A DNA stretch of 17,896 nt from an uncultured Bacillaceae bacterium (GTDB lineage: Bacteria; Bacillota; Bacilli; Bacillales; Cytobacillaceae): assembly GCA_937995745.1 (NCBI GenBank), contig CALKIU010000096.1, positions 1 through 17,896 on the forward strand. Reading direction: 5' to 3'. A program made the translations under genes and the position numbers. Under the pieces are notes generated by a model. It worked only from the letters and a program-made list of their open reading frames with translations, made no database searches and had not been told where the DNA came from. Shown one piece after another: positions 1 through 6,627 of the stretch (its first letter is position 1; every line of letters starts with the position of its first letter).

Positions 1-185
1 ATCTGCCCCCTTGTCTGCCGGTTGGGATCTAGGAACGTGCAACCTGTCCCAGTTGAGAGCCAGGGACGCGAAACCTGTCCCAGTTGGGAACTAGGGATGC
101 GGAATCTGCCCCCTGTCTGCCGGTTGGGATCTAAGAACGTTGAACCTGTCCCAGTTGGGAACTAGGGACTCGACTTGCCCCAGTC
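1..185 (-). repeat. Degenerate tandem REP-like repeats
   Basis: Near-repeated units contain ACCTGTCCCAGTTG followed by GGGAnCTAGGGA. ACCTGTCCC lies at 42, 73 and 144, with a degenerate TCTGCCCC copy near 104, so the first interval is 31 bp. The units belong to the same GGGACA/TGTCCC palindrome family found elsewhere in the window. No credible reading frame crosses them. The block continues to the window edge, so its true length is unknown. Confidence 0.7.
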
Positions 186-186
186 A

Positions 187-735
187 TTTTTTACAAAGAC
201 CGGTAAACCTGTCCTTGTAAACTCTCCCTGTGGCCCAAACTTTGTGGACAACAATTCGTCCGCATGCCTCAGCCTTCTTGTGGCTAACCCGCTGGACATC
301 CGCAGTCGTGGTTCCCCGCTGCCCGGCGGACTGCGCTTCAGATTCAAAACTTGCCTTGCACCCCACCATGCGGGTCCAGGCTGCGATACTTGCGGATCGG
401 GCGTGCCCTGTCTCCGGCTTCAAGACCATCCTTTTCCGCCTGCTGCAAAGCGGTTTAAGTCTTGCACTTTCCGGCGCAGGGCCAACCCCTGAGTTGCGCC
501 GGCGGGAAGGAAGGTCCGTGTCCGTCTCCGTCCTTAAAAGAATCCAATTTTTCCGTTCGCTGCCCTGGGTTCCCTCCGCTGCCCGGTGTGTGAAGCCCCG
601 CACTCTCGGCTCGGGGCTAATCCTCGGGCCATGATTGACGCAAGCATGGCTCGACTGAAGCTTGCGTGTTACTCGCTCACCACCAGACAAGCCGTTGACA
701 CCCGTGTTCGGTCCGCGCCTTAACGAGATCAAGGA
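187..735 (-). ncRNA. Hairpin-rich ncRNA-like element, candidate ORF-less HEARO/omega-RNA
   Basis: This block is better read as structured RNA than as protein, although one 212-codon minus-strand frame stays open across it. Perfect stems include ACGCAAG 638-644 with CTTGCGT 661-667, AGCCCCG 594-600 with CGGGGCT 612-618, and CCGGCGCA 471-478 with TGCGCCGG 495-502. An 11-bp stem with one mismatch joins 190-200 to 211-221. The minus strand reads GTCAATCATGGCCCGAGGAT near 617-637, followed by the GCCCCG stem. From memory this resembles the conserved core of HEARO RNAs, which are the omega-RNAs of IscB/IsrB nucleases; I could not run a covariance search. No HNH or RuvC nuclease gene follows in the window, so it would be an orphan copy. 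A group II intron remnant is the main alternative. Confidence 0.4.
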
Positions 736-842
736 AAAAACTGGCGGGACGCGGAACCTGTCCCTCTGTCCCTGCCGGTGCACCTCTGTCCCTGCGACTG
801 CAGGAAAAAACTGGTGGGACACTGAACCTGTCCCCCTGTCCC
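735..842 (-). repeat. Two direct REP palindromes downstream of the DUF1257 gene
   Basis: Two copies, 70 bp apart (746-772 and 816-842), read GGGACA...GGGACAGGTT...GTCCC on the minus strand. Each is followed on that strand by CCAGTTTTTTCC (T runs at 735-740 and 805-810). They could therefore act as rho-independent terminators for the minus-strand cluster that ends at 885. Positions 843-884 hold a short 18-bp-period continuation (CCGGCGGCTTCC-like). Confidence 0.65.
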
Positions 843-884
843 GGCGGCTTCCTCTGTTCCGGTGGCTTCCCCTGTCCCGGCGGC

Positions 885-1679
885 CTACTCCAGGTTGATG
901 GTGAGGAGGATGGAGTGGTCGTCGAGGACTTCTTCTTGTTCGATGACGAGGCCGCGTTGTTCGACTTGTTGGAGGAGGTGTTCGTAAACTTGGTTTTGGA
1001 CGTAGCGTTTGTATTCGTCATCGACGATGGCCAGGTGGCGGAAGATCGTCCGCATGTCCGTTTCTGAAGAGATTTCTACGGTGATCGTGTCTCCGGGCGC
1101 TTCCTGCTTAAAAATCAAGGCTGCGTCGGCCAACTCCACTTTTATGTTTCCGTCCCCGAGATCAACCGGCTCCATTCCGTTGTCGCGCAGCACTTGTTCC
1201 AACAGGGCGCGGTCGCGGAAATTCGTCTGGAAGCTGGCCGTTTTTTCACCGCCGAGTCCCGATGTTCCGGCACCGGGCCCGTGAAACTCATGCCCGGCCT
1301 CTATTCCCTCCGTCCTTTCTTCAACGGCCGTCTGCTCCCCCGCATCTTCGAAAATGATCCTTCCCGCCCGTTCATGGACCGTTTTCATGAATCCGTGCAC
1401 GACGGGAGCCGGGTCATAAACGGAAAAAAGCGCGTGCCAGGCACCGCCCCGTTTTTCCCAGAAAAAGAAATGTCCGTCTCCGAGTTCCGTCTTCAGGCGG
1501 CTGCCCGCTTTTTCCGTCTGAAACCCGCACCTCTGCATCGTTTCAATGACTTCTTTTTCCTCCGCCAGATTGGCTTTCAACGGGATTTCCTTCTGCCGGA
1601 CAATCTCCGTGGTGCGGTCTTTGCCGAGCACGACCGTCAACGCCAGGGCGAGGGGGATTAAAGTCAGCGAAATGGACAT
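885..1679 (-). CDS. Membrane-anchored Ycf35/DUF1257-like protein with a duplicated domain
   Basis: This 264-residue protein is the last gene of the cluster. Residues 1-19 are hydrophobic with a short uncharged start and look like a signal anchor. Two related halves follow: about 33-105 (LKANLAEEKEVIETMQRCGF, later ELGDGHFFF) and about 147-264 (FQTNFRDRALLEQVLRDNGM, later VELADAALIF). The second half ends in YVQNQVYEHLLQQVEQRGLV and an acidic beta segment, the pattern of DUF1257/Ycf35 C-termini. An acidic, glycine-rich linker (about 112-145) joins the halves. The start is supported by AAGGAGGG about 8 nt upstream. It follows the DUF2997 gene by 14 nt, the usual partnership of these families beside a Ycf46-like ATPase. 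The molecular function is unknown. The family call is moderate because the first half is divergent and the anchor is unusual. Confidence 0.65.
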   Translation of the reverse strand: MSISLTLIPLALALTVVLGKDRTTEIVRQKEIPLKANLAEEKEVIETMQRCGFQTEKAGSRLKTELGDGHFFFWEKRGGAWHALFSVYDPAPVVHGFMKTVHERAGRIIFEDAGEQTAVEERTEGIEAGHEFHGPGAGTSGLGGEKTASFQTNFRDRALLEQVLRDNGMEPVDLGDGNIKVELADAALIFKQEAPGDTITVEISSETDMRTIFRHLAIVDDEYKRYVQNQVYEHLLQQVEQRGLVIEQEEVLDDHSILLTINLE

Positions 1680-1693
1680 AGGGCGGTCCCTCC

Positions 1694-1909
1694 TTAGCGG
1701 TTCTCTGTTATCTTCGCTTCCACGGTTTCTTCCACGATAACCTCTTCCGTTTCGTAATACTCCTCCGTGTAATCGGAATCGACCGTTTCCGCATTGACCA
1801 ATTTTTCAATCAAGCCGATATAATTCGTGCACTTTTTCCCTTTGATGCCTTTCGTGACCGCTTCGATGCGGCCGTCGGGATAAATGCGCACCTGAATTTT
1901 CTTCGCCAT
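1694..1909 (-). CDS. DUF2997 family mini-protein
   Basis: This 71-residue protein (MAKKIQVRIYPDGRIEAVTK...) carries the DUF2997 hallmarks: an N-terminal beta hairpin with PDG, then GIKGKKC, then a helix and a very acidic tail (DSDYTEEYYETEEVIVEE). An upstream ATG at 1915 leaves only 1 nt to the AGGAGG at 1917-1922. The ATG at 1909 leaves 7 nt, so it is preferred. The ribosome site overlaps the stop of the AAA+ gene, which implies translational coupling. The single invariant-looking cysteine of GKKC is of interest because a radical SAM enzyme is encoded in the same cluster. DUF2997 proteins are found with Ycf46-like ATPases and DUF1257 proteins. Their biochemical role is not established. Confidence 0.8.
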   Translation of the reverse strand: MAKKIQVRIYPDGRIEAVTKGIKGKKCTNYIGLIEKLVNAETVDSDYTEEYYETEEVIVEETVEAKITENR

Positions 1910-1920
1910 GGCCATTCCTC

Positions 1921-3564
1921 CTAAAAATCAATCGTCCGGCCGCCGCGGTGGAAGCGGACATCTCCTTTTTCCGGACCCTTTTCTTCCGGCTCCTTCTTAT
2001 ACTCTTCCAAATCCTCTTTCGGCGTGGCGCTCACCGCCCGCACATTGGCCCAATCGCGGATCGCCCGGATCTGCTCGGCCTGGGTGACGGAGAGAGGCAC
2101 CGTATTGCGGATCGCCCTCTCAAAATCCTCGAGCCGGACCGCGCGTTGCTCCGCATACGCTTCAAACAACCCGTCGATGACAATCTGCTCAATCTCCGCG
2201 CCCACATAGCCTTCCGACAAATCCGCCAAATGGTCCAGCACCTCATCCGACAACTGAAAATCGCCGATGACCTCCGGATTTTTCAGGCGCTTTTGCAAAT
2301 GAATCTTAAAGATTTGCTTCCGTTCGCGGTGCGTCGGCAAATCGGCAAAGAAAATCTCGTCAAACCGCCCCTTGCGCAACAACTCGGGAGGCAGGCCGGC
2401 AATGTTATTGGCGGTGGCAATCACGAACACAGGCTTTGTTTTTTCCTGCATCCATGTTAAAAAATGGCCAAAGACCCTTGCTGAAGTGCCGCTGTCCCCG
2501 GTTTGCCCCACGCCGCTAAAGCCCTTCTCGATCTCGTCGATCCAAAGAATGGAAGGGGCGATCGCTTCGGCGGTTTTAATCGCTTCACGCATGTTATGCT
2601 CGCTGCTGCCGACGATGCCGCTGAAGATTTTGCCGATGTCAAGGCGAAGGAGGGGCAGCTGCCACATCGTGCTGATCGCTTTGCTGATCAAACTTTTACC
2701 CGAGCCGGGAACGCCGGTAATGAGCACTCCTTTTGGCGCGGGCAGTCCGTATTTTTTCGCCGAATCAAGCCATGATTTGTTCCTTTTAATAAGCCAGCGT
2801 TTCAAGTTTTCCAGTCCGCCGACGTCTTCCATGTTTAAGTTGGTGCGGATGTACTCGAGAATGCCGGTTTTCTTAATAATTTGCTCCTTTTCTTCCAAAA
2901 TGACCGGCACGTCATCGATGGACAGGCGCCCGTCTTCGACCATCGCCCGGGCAAAGGCGTTTTCCGCTTCGGAAAGGGTCAATCCGAGGGCCGCTTTGGC
3001 AATCATTTCTTTTTCCTCATCGGTCAGATTGATTTTGATTCTTCCTTGCCGTTCATTGACTTCAATCATTTCTTCGAGCACGGCCATGATTTCTTCGAAA
3101 GTGGGCATATCAAATTCCACGATGGTAATGTCTTTTTGCAGTTCTTCCGGCAAGATTAAAAACGGCGAGATGAAGATGACGTTGATCGGCAGGGGGTGCT
3201 GCTTGATTTTCGGAAGCATGTCCCGCAATTTGCGGATGACCTGAAAATCTGCGGGCCGGCCTCTGCCGCCAAAATAAATATGAAAATCGAGGAGGACAAA
3301 AATGCTCGGCTGATCGTAGTTTTCGATGAATTCCAAGGCCCGAAGCGGCGCCTTCGTGTCCCGTTTCACTTGCCCGGCCCCGTCAGTGATGCCGGTCGTG
3401 ACCCGCCATGTCAGCACTTCCCGCGGCGTTTTGATGAGTTCGGAGTTGCGGGCAATGGAACGGATGAGGGAGAGGGCGCGGTCCTCTTCCCATGTTTGGA
3501 TATACAGGTAGGGAAAGCGTGCTCTCAAAAGATTCGCAATATACATTTGCGTGTTTTTCGCCAT
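1921..3564 (-). CDS. Ycf46-like AAA+ ATPase
   Basis: This 547-residue ATPase has an N-terminal non-ATPase domain of about 235 residues (PYLYIQTWEEDRALSLI near 18-34). One AAA+ module follows: Walker A GVPGSGKS (284-291), Walker B ILWIDEIE (339-346), sensor-1 region TANN (384-387), second-region-of-homology arginines R397 and R400 in LLRKGRFDE, and a sensor-2 helix after GYVGAEIEQ (452-460). This order matches the Ycf46 family of cyanobacteria, plastids and some Firmicutes; Ycf46 itself is poorly characterised. The start is ATG with AAGGATG upstream. The C-terminus (RGGRTIDF) echoes that of the HhH protein (RRGRIIDY), the next gene upstream in the operon. Soluble and cytosolic by sequence. It probably remodels a partner encoded in the cluster, which is inference. 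The AAA+ assignment is very secure and the Ycf46 label is good. Confidence 0.9.
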   Translation of the reverse strand: MAKNTQMYIANLLRARFPYLYIQTWEEDRALSLIRSIARNSELIKTPREVLTWRVTTGITDGAGQVKRDTKAPLRALEFIENYDQPSIFVLLDFHIYFGGRGRPADFQVIRKLRDMLPKIKQHPLPINVIFISPFLILPEELQKDITIVEFDMPTFEEIMAVLEEMIEVNERQGRIKINLTDEEKEMIAKAALGLTLSEAENAFARAMVEDGRLSIDDVPVILEEKEQIIKKTGILEYIRTNLNMEDVGGLENLKRWLIKRNKSWLDSAKKYGLPAPKGVLITGVPGSGKSLISKAISTMWQLPLLRLDIGKIFSGIVGSSEHNMREAIKTAEAIAPSILWIDEIEKGFSGVGQTGDSGTSARVFGHFLTWMQEKTKPVFVIATANNIAGLPPELLRKGRFDEIFFADLPTHRERKQIFKIHLQKRLKNPEVIGDFQLSDEVLDHLADLSEGYVGAEIEQIVIDGLFEAYAEQRAVRLEDFERAIRNTVPLSVTQAEQIRAIRDWANVRAVSATPKEDLEEYKKEPEEKGPEKGDVRFHRGGRTIDF

Positions 3565-3602
3565 ATGGTCTGTTCATCCTTTTTATCGTGATCTTTTTGG
3601 TG

Positions 3603-3629
3603 GGGCGGCCGGCGGTACGGGGGCCGCCC
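3603..3629 (-). other. Strong intergenic hairpin between the HhH and AAA+ genes
   Basis: GGGCGGCC (3603-3610) pairs perfectly with GGCCGCCC (3622-3629) around an 11-nt loop. It lies in the 71-bp gap between the HhH and AAA+ genes. No T run follows on the minus strand, so it is more likely an mRNA-processing or stability element than a terminator. Confidence 0.55.
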
Positions 3630-3635
3630 GGAATA

Positions 3636-4730
3636 TTAATAATCGATGATTCTTCCGCGTCTTGGCTCTTTTTTTACAGGAGAGAAAGTAACGAGCGGTT
3701 TTAATTTTTCGGCCGTATGCGGTTTCAGACCGACTGTTTCGACAAACTGTTCAAAAGAGGTGAAGCCTCCCAATTCCTGCCTTTTGGCGACGATTCTTTT
3801 GGCCAGGATTCGTCCGACGGCGGGAATGGAAGCAATTTCTTCTTCGCTCGCTTTGTTCAGGTCAAGTTTTCCGGTTGCGGCAGTTTCTGTTTCTGTCCCG
3901 GAAACTGGTGGAGTTTGTGTTGCCGCTGTCTGTAGTTCCGCGGCGGTTGGTTCGGTCCGGGCGGTTTGCGGACGGTGCCCGGCGGGTTTGGTTTGGGCGG
4001 CTTTCGGACGGTGCCCCGCCGGTTCTGTCCGATCGGTTTGGGGACGGTGCCCTGCCGTTTTTCCCGGCTCCGCTGATGCTTCCGGCTCAGGTCCTTCTTT
4101 CGGAGTTGTTGTTTTTTCCGGGCCGGTTGTTTTTATTGGGCTTGCCGTTTCTTTCCGCTCCGGCCTGTCTTCCCGAGGAGGAGTTTGCGCATCGGCTTGA
4201 CCGTTTGTCACAGTCCGGACGCCCGGCTGTTGTTCGCTGTCAAATCGCAGGGAATGGCTTGTCTCCGCATTTGCCGGTTGTTCTTGCGCCGGAGTGGTTT
4301 CCATATTTTTCCGGAATGGCGCGCCGTATTGCGCGGATGTATTCGTCGCGGCATATTCTGTGGTTGATGCATGGTTCATATATTTGCTTCTTATTTGTTC
4401 GCGGATGGTGCGGAGTTGCTCCTTTTCTATTTCTTCTTTTACGTCTAATTCGATCAAATAAAGCGGGCGGATTTTCAAAGCGTGTATGGATGATACGGCC
4501 CAAACTGCGATGCCTATCGCCGCCATGATATCATCGGATGGCACAATAAATGCGATGATGACCGGGATCAGATAGGCGATGCTGTAAAGTGCCCATCTTT
4601 TATTGTTCAATTTTATACCGATATACAGAAAGGCGACAAAACCTAGCAATCCCAATGATAAAACGGGGAATAAGACCCAAAAGCTGTTTCTCATTTCCCA
4701 TTCTTTGCCCCGGTTGGTGTACAGTTTCAC
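3636..4730 (-). CDS. Three-TM membrane protein with C-terminal ComEA-like helix-hairpin-helix
   Basis: This is a 364-residue protein. A GTG start at 4730 is chosen because AAGGAGGG lies 6-7 nt upstream; a TTG six codons earlier would overlap that site. There are three hydrophobic segments: about 15-41, 46-64 and 67-86. A charged helix follows, then a long Pro/Thr/Glu/Ala-rich linker (about 140-285) with three 12-residue repeats beginning AGHRP. A ComEA-type HhH domain lies at about 289-348 (LDLNKASEEEIASIPAVG, GFTSFEQFVE, GLKPHTAEKLKPLV). Charges (NNKR after TM1, KIR after TM3) suggest N-out, C-in, placing the HhH in the cytosol, unlike ComEA, which binds DNA outside the membrane. No comEB/comEC genes are present. 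The C-terminus RRGRIIDY mirrors the AAA+ tail. Its role is unknown; a DNA- or protein-binding membrane tether for the cluster is a guess. Confidence 0.8.
   Translation of the reverse strand: MKLYTNRGKEWEMRNSFWVLFPVLSLGLLGFVAFLYIGIKLNNKRWALYSIAYLIPVIIAFIVPSDDIMAAIGIAVWAVSSIHALKIRPLYLIELDVKEEIEKEQLRTIREQIRSKYMNHASTTEYAATNTSAQYGAPFRKNMETTPAQEQPANAETSHSLRFDSEQQPGVRTVTNGQADAQTPPREDRPERKETASPIKTTGPEKTTTPKEGPEPEASAEPGKTAGHRPQTDRTEPAGHRPKAAQTKPAGHRPQTARTEPTAAELQTAATQTPPVSGTETETAATGKLDLNKASEEEIASIPAVGRILAKRIVAKRQELGGFTSFEQFVETVGLKPHTAEKLKPLVTFSPVKKEPRRGRIIDY
3948..4055 (-). repeat. Three 36-bp in-frame repeats in the HhH-protein linker
   Basis: Three consecutive 36-bp units encode AGHRPQTDRTEP, AGHRPKAAQTKP and AGHRPQTARTEP (residues 226-261). 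The plus strand shows GGACGGTGCCC three times. Copy number in such linkers often varies between strains. Confidence 0.85.
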
Positions 4731-4968
4731 TTTTTTCCCTCCTTGCAAGCGTTGAAGCGCGTCTTTTGTTGTCCGGCTTTTTTATTAGTGATCGGCTGGA
4801 GTGTCCGGCCGTTGTTGTTTGGCTGATTTTTTTGTGCGGCCAACAGTTGATGTCCTGTCCGGCTTCTTTATGTCCGGATGGATGGTTGCCGGTTTTTTAT
4901 GTGCGCCTGGTACCTGTATTGTCCGCACTGCCCGTCATCTGTTTCTACGCCCGGTTTTGCGGAAAGAT
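4731..4968. other. Intergenic gap with TGTCCGG repeats
   Basis: No gene is seen between the radical SAM and HhH genes. The plus strand carries TGTCCGGC at 4770, 4802 and 4856 and TGTCCGGA at 4871, at irregular spacing. The longest minus-strand frame here is a 13-codon peptide without support. Confidence 0.4.
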
Positions 4969-5598
4969 TCAATTTTTTCTTGTCTTTGAGGCGCCAAGGT
5001 TGCGCAGCATTTCGATGTGGAACGGCGCGGCCATTCCGTTGGCCGTTATCGTTCCGTCCGGGCGGATGCGGATTTCCAGTTTGTTTCCGGCGGACATAAG
5101 TTTGTTGGCCAGCGGTTTATAAAAATCGGTCAAAAACCGATATTGTTGATTTTTCGAACCGATCCACGGGCGGCTGAGATCGTGGAGGCTTTTTATGTAC
5201 GGCCCGTCGATCAACAGATCCGTCTGATTTAAGAGTGCGTGCCAGTCCGTGTTTTTAGCATTTGTTAAATGTTCATATTCATAACCGGTAAAGGTCACAA
5301 CGGACAATCCCAATTTTCGCACGCGGGACGCGAGGATGCTCAACGGTCCGGCCTGGGCGAACGGTTCCCCGCCCATCAGGGTGATCCCCTCAAGTTCGGG
5401 AGTGCTCTCAAGAACCGATTTGATGTCGTCAAAAATCATGTCGACGCTTATTACTTTACCCCCGGAAAAAGACCAAGTGTGCGGATTGAAGCATCCTTCA
5501 CAGCGGATCGGGCACCCCTGCATCCAAATGCAGTACCGCAATCCCGGCCCTTCCACCCGTGTTTTCTTCACAATTCGCGAAACCCTGATCGACGGCAT
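4969..5598 (-). CDS. NrdG-like radical SAM activating enzyme family protein
   Basis: This 209-residue protein has the radical SAM cluster motif CPIRCEGC (Cys29, Cys33, Cys36) in an NrdG-like setting: VEGPGLRYCIWMQGC before it and FNPHTW after it. The SAM-binding GGE motif is MGGEPF (75-80). LLIDGPYIKSLHDLSRPW (128-145) and QQYRFL (151-156) also match the anaerobic-ribonucleotide-reductase activase subfamily. NrdG activates the large subunit NrdD by making a glycyl radical. No nrdD is present, and the downstream genes are the HhH/AAA+/DUF2997/DUF1257 set, so it more likely serves that cluster. It is the first gene of the apparent operon. GAGG lies 6 nt before the ATG and GGAGG further up. The family is secure; the substrate is unknown. 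Confidence 0.85.
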   Translation of the reverse strand: MPSIRVSRIVKKTRVEGPGLRYCIWMQGCPIRCEGCFNPHTWSFSGGKVISVDMIFDDIKSVLESTPELEGITLMGGEPFAQAGPLSILASRVRKLGLSVVTFTGYEYEHLTNAKNTDWHALLNQTDLLIDGPYIKSLHDLSRPWIGSKNQQYRFLTDFYKPLANKLMSAGNKLEIRIRPDGTITANGMAAPFHIEMLRNLGASKTRKN

Positions 5599-5662
5599 CC
5601 CGCCTCAACCTCCATTTCACTTTATATTTTATCAAAACAACAACCCACTCACCACGCAAGAA

Positions 5663-5755
5663 TGGGACACGGGGACAGGTTCAGTGTCCCGGCCGTTGGT
5701 GGTGGGACACGGGTGGGACACCGGGTGGGACATGGGGACAGGTTCGTTGTCCCAA
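5663..5755 (+). repeat. REP-like palindromes upstream of the radical SAM gene
   Basis: Two complete units (GGGACA-CGGGGACAGGTTCAG-TGTCCC and GGGACA-TGGGGACAGGTTCGT-TGTCCC) flank partial GGGACA copies. They lie 65 nt upstream of the radical SAM start, at the 5' border of the cluster. Confidence 0.8.
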
Positions 5756-5954
5756 GGAGGAAACCGGGCCGGATTGGCAGTTTTCCTGACCGGTTAACGA
5801 GAAAACGAGAAGATTCGCTGCTCCGGGCATGAATTACGTGGTCGGTAAGCGCGCTGATAGAGTTGGATTTCAATGCCAGGGGTTTTTGATGCAACTTTTA
5901 ACCAAGTATATTTGTTATTTTTTAAAGAGATCCGTGGGTGATTTACATCACCGT

Positions 5955-6066
5955 ATTGGCGAATTTTCCAGATTTTCCGGCGAGTTTTTTAAAATACTGG
6001 CGATTTTTCAAGAAATACTGGCGAATTTTCAAAAATATTGGCGAAAACCTCAATTTTACTGGCGAA
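5955..6066 (+). repeat. Six-copy array of TGGCGA with ~20.5-bp period
   Basis: GGCGA recurs at 5958, 5979, 5999, 6020, 6040 and 6061, so intervals alternate 21, 20, 21, 20, 21. It sits in the context TAYTGGCGAATTTTCAAAAA. The array is AT-rich with no gene on either strand. The spacing equals nearly two DNA turns, so the copies face the same side of the helix. Confidence 0.75.
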
Positions 6067-6074
6067 AATTCAGG

Positions 6075-6113
6075 AAAAAATAGGAAGAGGTTGTCTTAAA
6101 GACAACCTCTTCC
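6075..6113 (-). terminator. 15-bp perfect hairpin with T-rich tail (minus strand)
   Basis: GGAAGAGGTTGTCTT (6083-6097) is repeated inverted at 6099-6113. The minus strand continues TATTTTTTCC, a good rho-independent tail. The plus side has only GATTTTC. No gene lies upstream on the minus strand for over 700 bp, so it is an orphan terminator or the end of a lost element. Confidence 0.6.
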
Positions 6114-6254
6114 GATTTTCAAAAATTTTCGGGAGTTTGTCCGTTGCTATGAGGCGGGAACGGAAGGAGAGAGGTACTTTCATGGAAGGACAGATGCTCC
6201 GGGTCTCATTAGATGAATAGGTATTTTTTATTGGAATGTATTCCGAATTTTTAA

Positions 6255-6349
6255 AATACGTATAGTATCGCAAATTAGACGCATAGAACCGGGAAATAGA
6301 CGCATAAAAAGTTCATTTAGACGCATAGCCTCCCAATCTAGACGTATAG
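6255..6349 (+). repeat. Five-copy, exactly 21-bp-period array of TAGACGCATA
   Basis: TAGACGCATA lies at 6276, 6297 and 6318, TAGACGTATA at 6339, and a diverged AATACGTATA at 6255. All four intervals are exactly 21 bp, while the ~11-bp spacers differ in sequence. Conserved cores with variable spacers at helical phase resemble iterons or multi-site operators rather than simple slippage repeats. No gene overlaps. From 6350 to 6605 I see nothing else. Confidence 0.8.
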
Positions 6350-6605
6350 AAGGGAAAAAATAGAAAAAGACTGGTGACAAGGGTTCCTTTTCCAGTTCAA
6401 TGGGCTCAGTTTTTCAAAAAAGAGCAAGGTAGAATCCAATCATTTGGGAAAATCCTTCGCCTTTTTGCGAAAAACGGCGGTTTTATAGTCCAAAAAGTAT
6501 CGGAGTAATCATTGAAGGGGGGGTCGAAGAAAAGGGGGGATTAAACGGCAGGGGATTTGTTGTAACCGGGACAGATGGAGCAGTCACACAGGATGAAACA
6601 AGGAA

Positions 6606-6627
6606 CGCCTGCCGGTTTCGGCAGGCG
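6606..6627. other. Strong isolated hairpin
   Basis: CGCCTGCCG (6606-6614) and CGGCAGGCG (6619-6627) form a perfect 9-bp stem with a GTTT loop. There is no T run on either side. It could be a terminator relic or a small RNA element. Confidence 0.45.

Noticed and set aside
1..884. rRNA or tRNA gene
   Set aside because: Stem-rich and GC-rich, but no 16S/23S signature or cloverleaf could be found.
662..1021. Frames over the REP units and DUF1257 3' end (Thr/Ser/Asn-rich or PPGQG-like proteins)
   Set aside because: They are shadows of the DUF1257 gene and repeats on either strand.
1948..3591. Plus-strand frames of 60-290 codons opposite the AAA+ gene
   Set aside because: Antisense shadows of a well-supported ATPase; no domain and no ribosome site of note.
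3646..4528. Plus-strand frames of 184 and 217 codons opposite the HhH gene
   Set aside because: Low-complexity mirror of the Pro/Thr/Glu-rich linker.
4969..5598. Anaerobic ribonucleotide reductase activation as the role of the radical SAM protein
   Set aside because: Family features fit NrdG, but no nrdD is adjacent and the neighbours belong to another conserved group, so the specific role was not assigned.
6255..6349. CRISPR-like or plasmid origin array
   Set aside because: Cores are only 10 bp with ~11-bp spacers, too short for CRISPR, and no replication initiator gene is nearby, so no origin is claimed.
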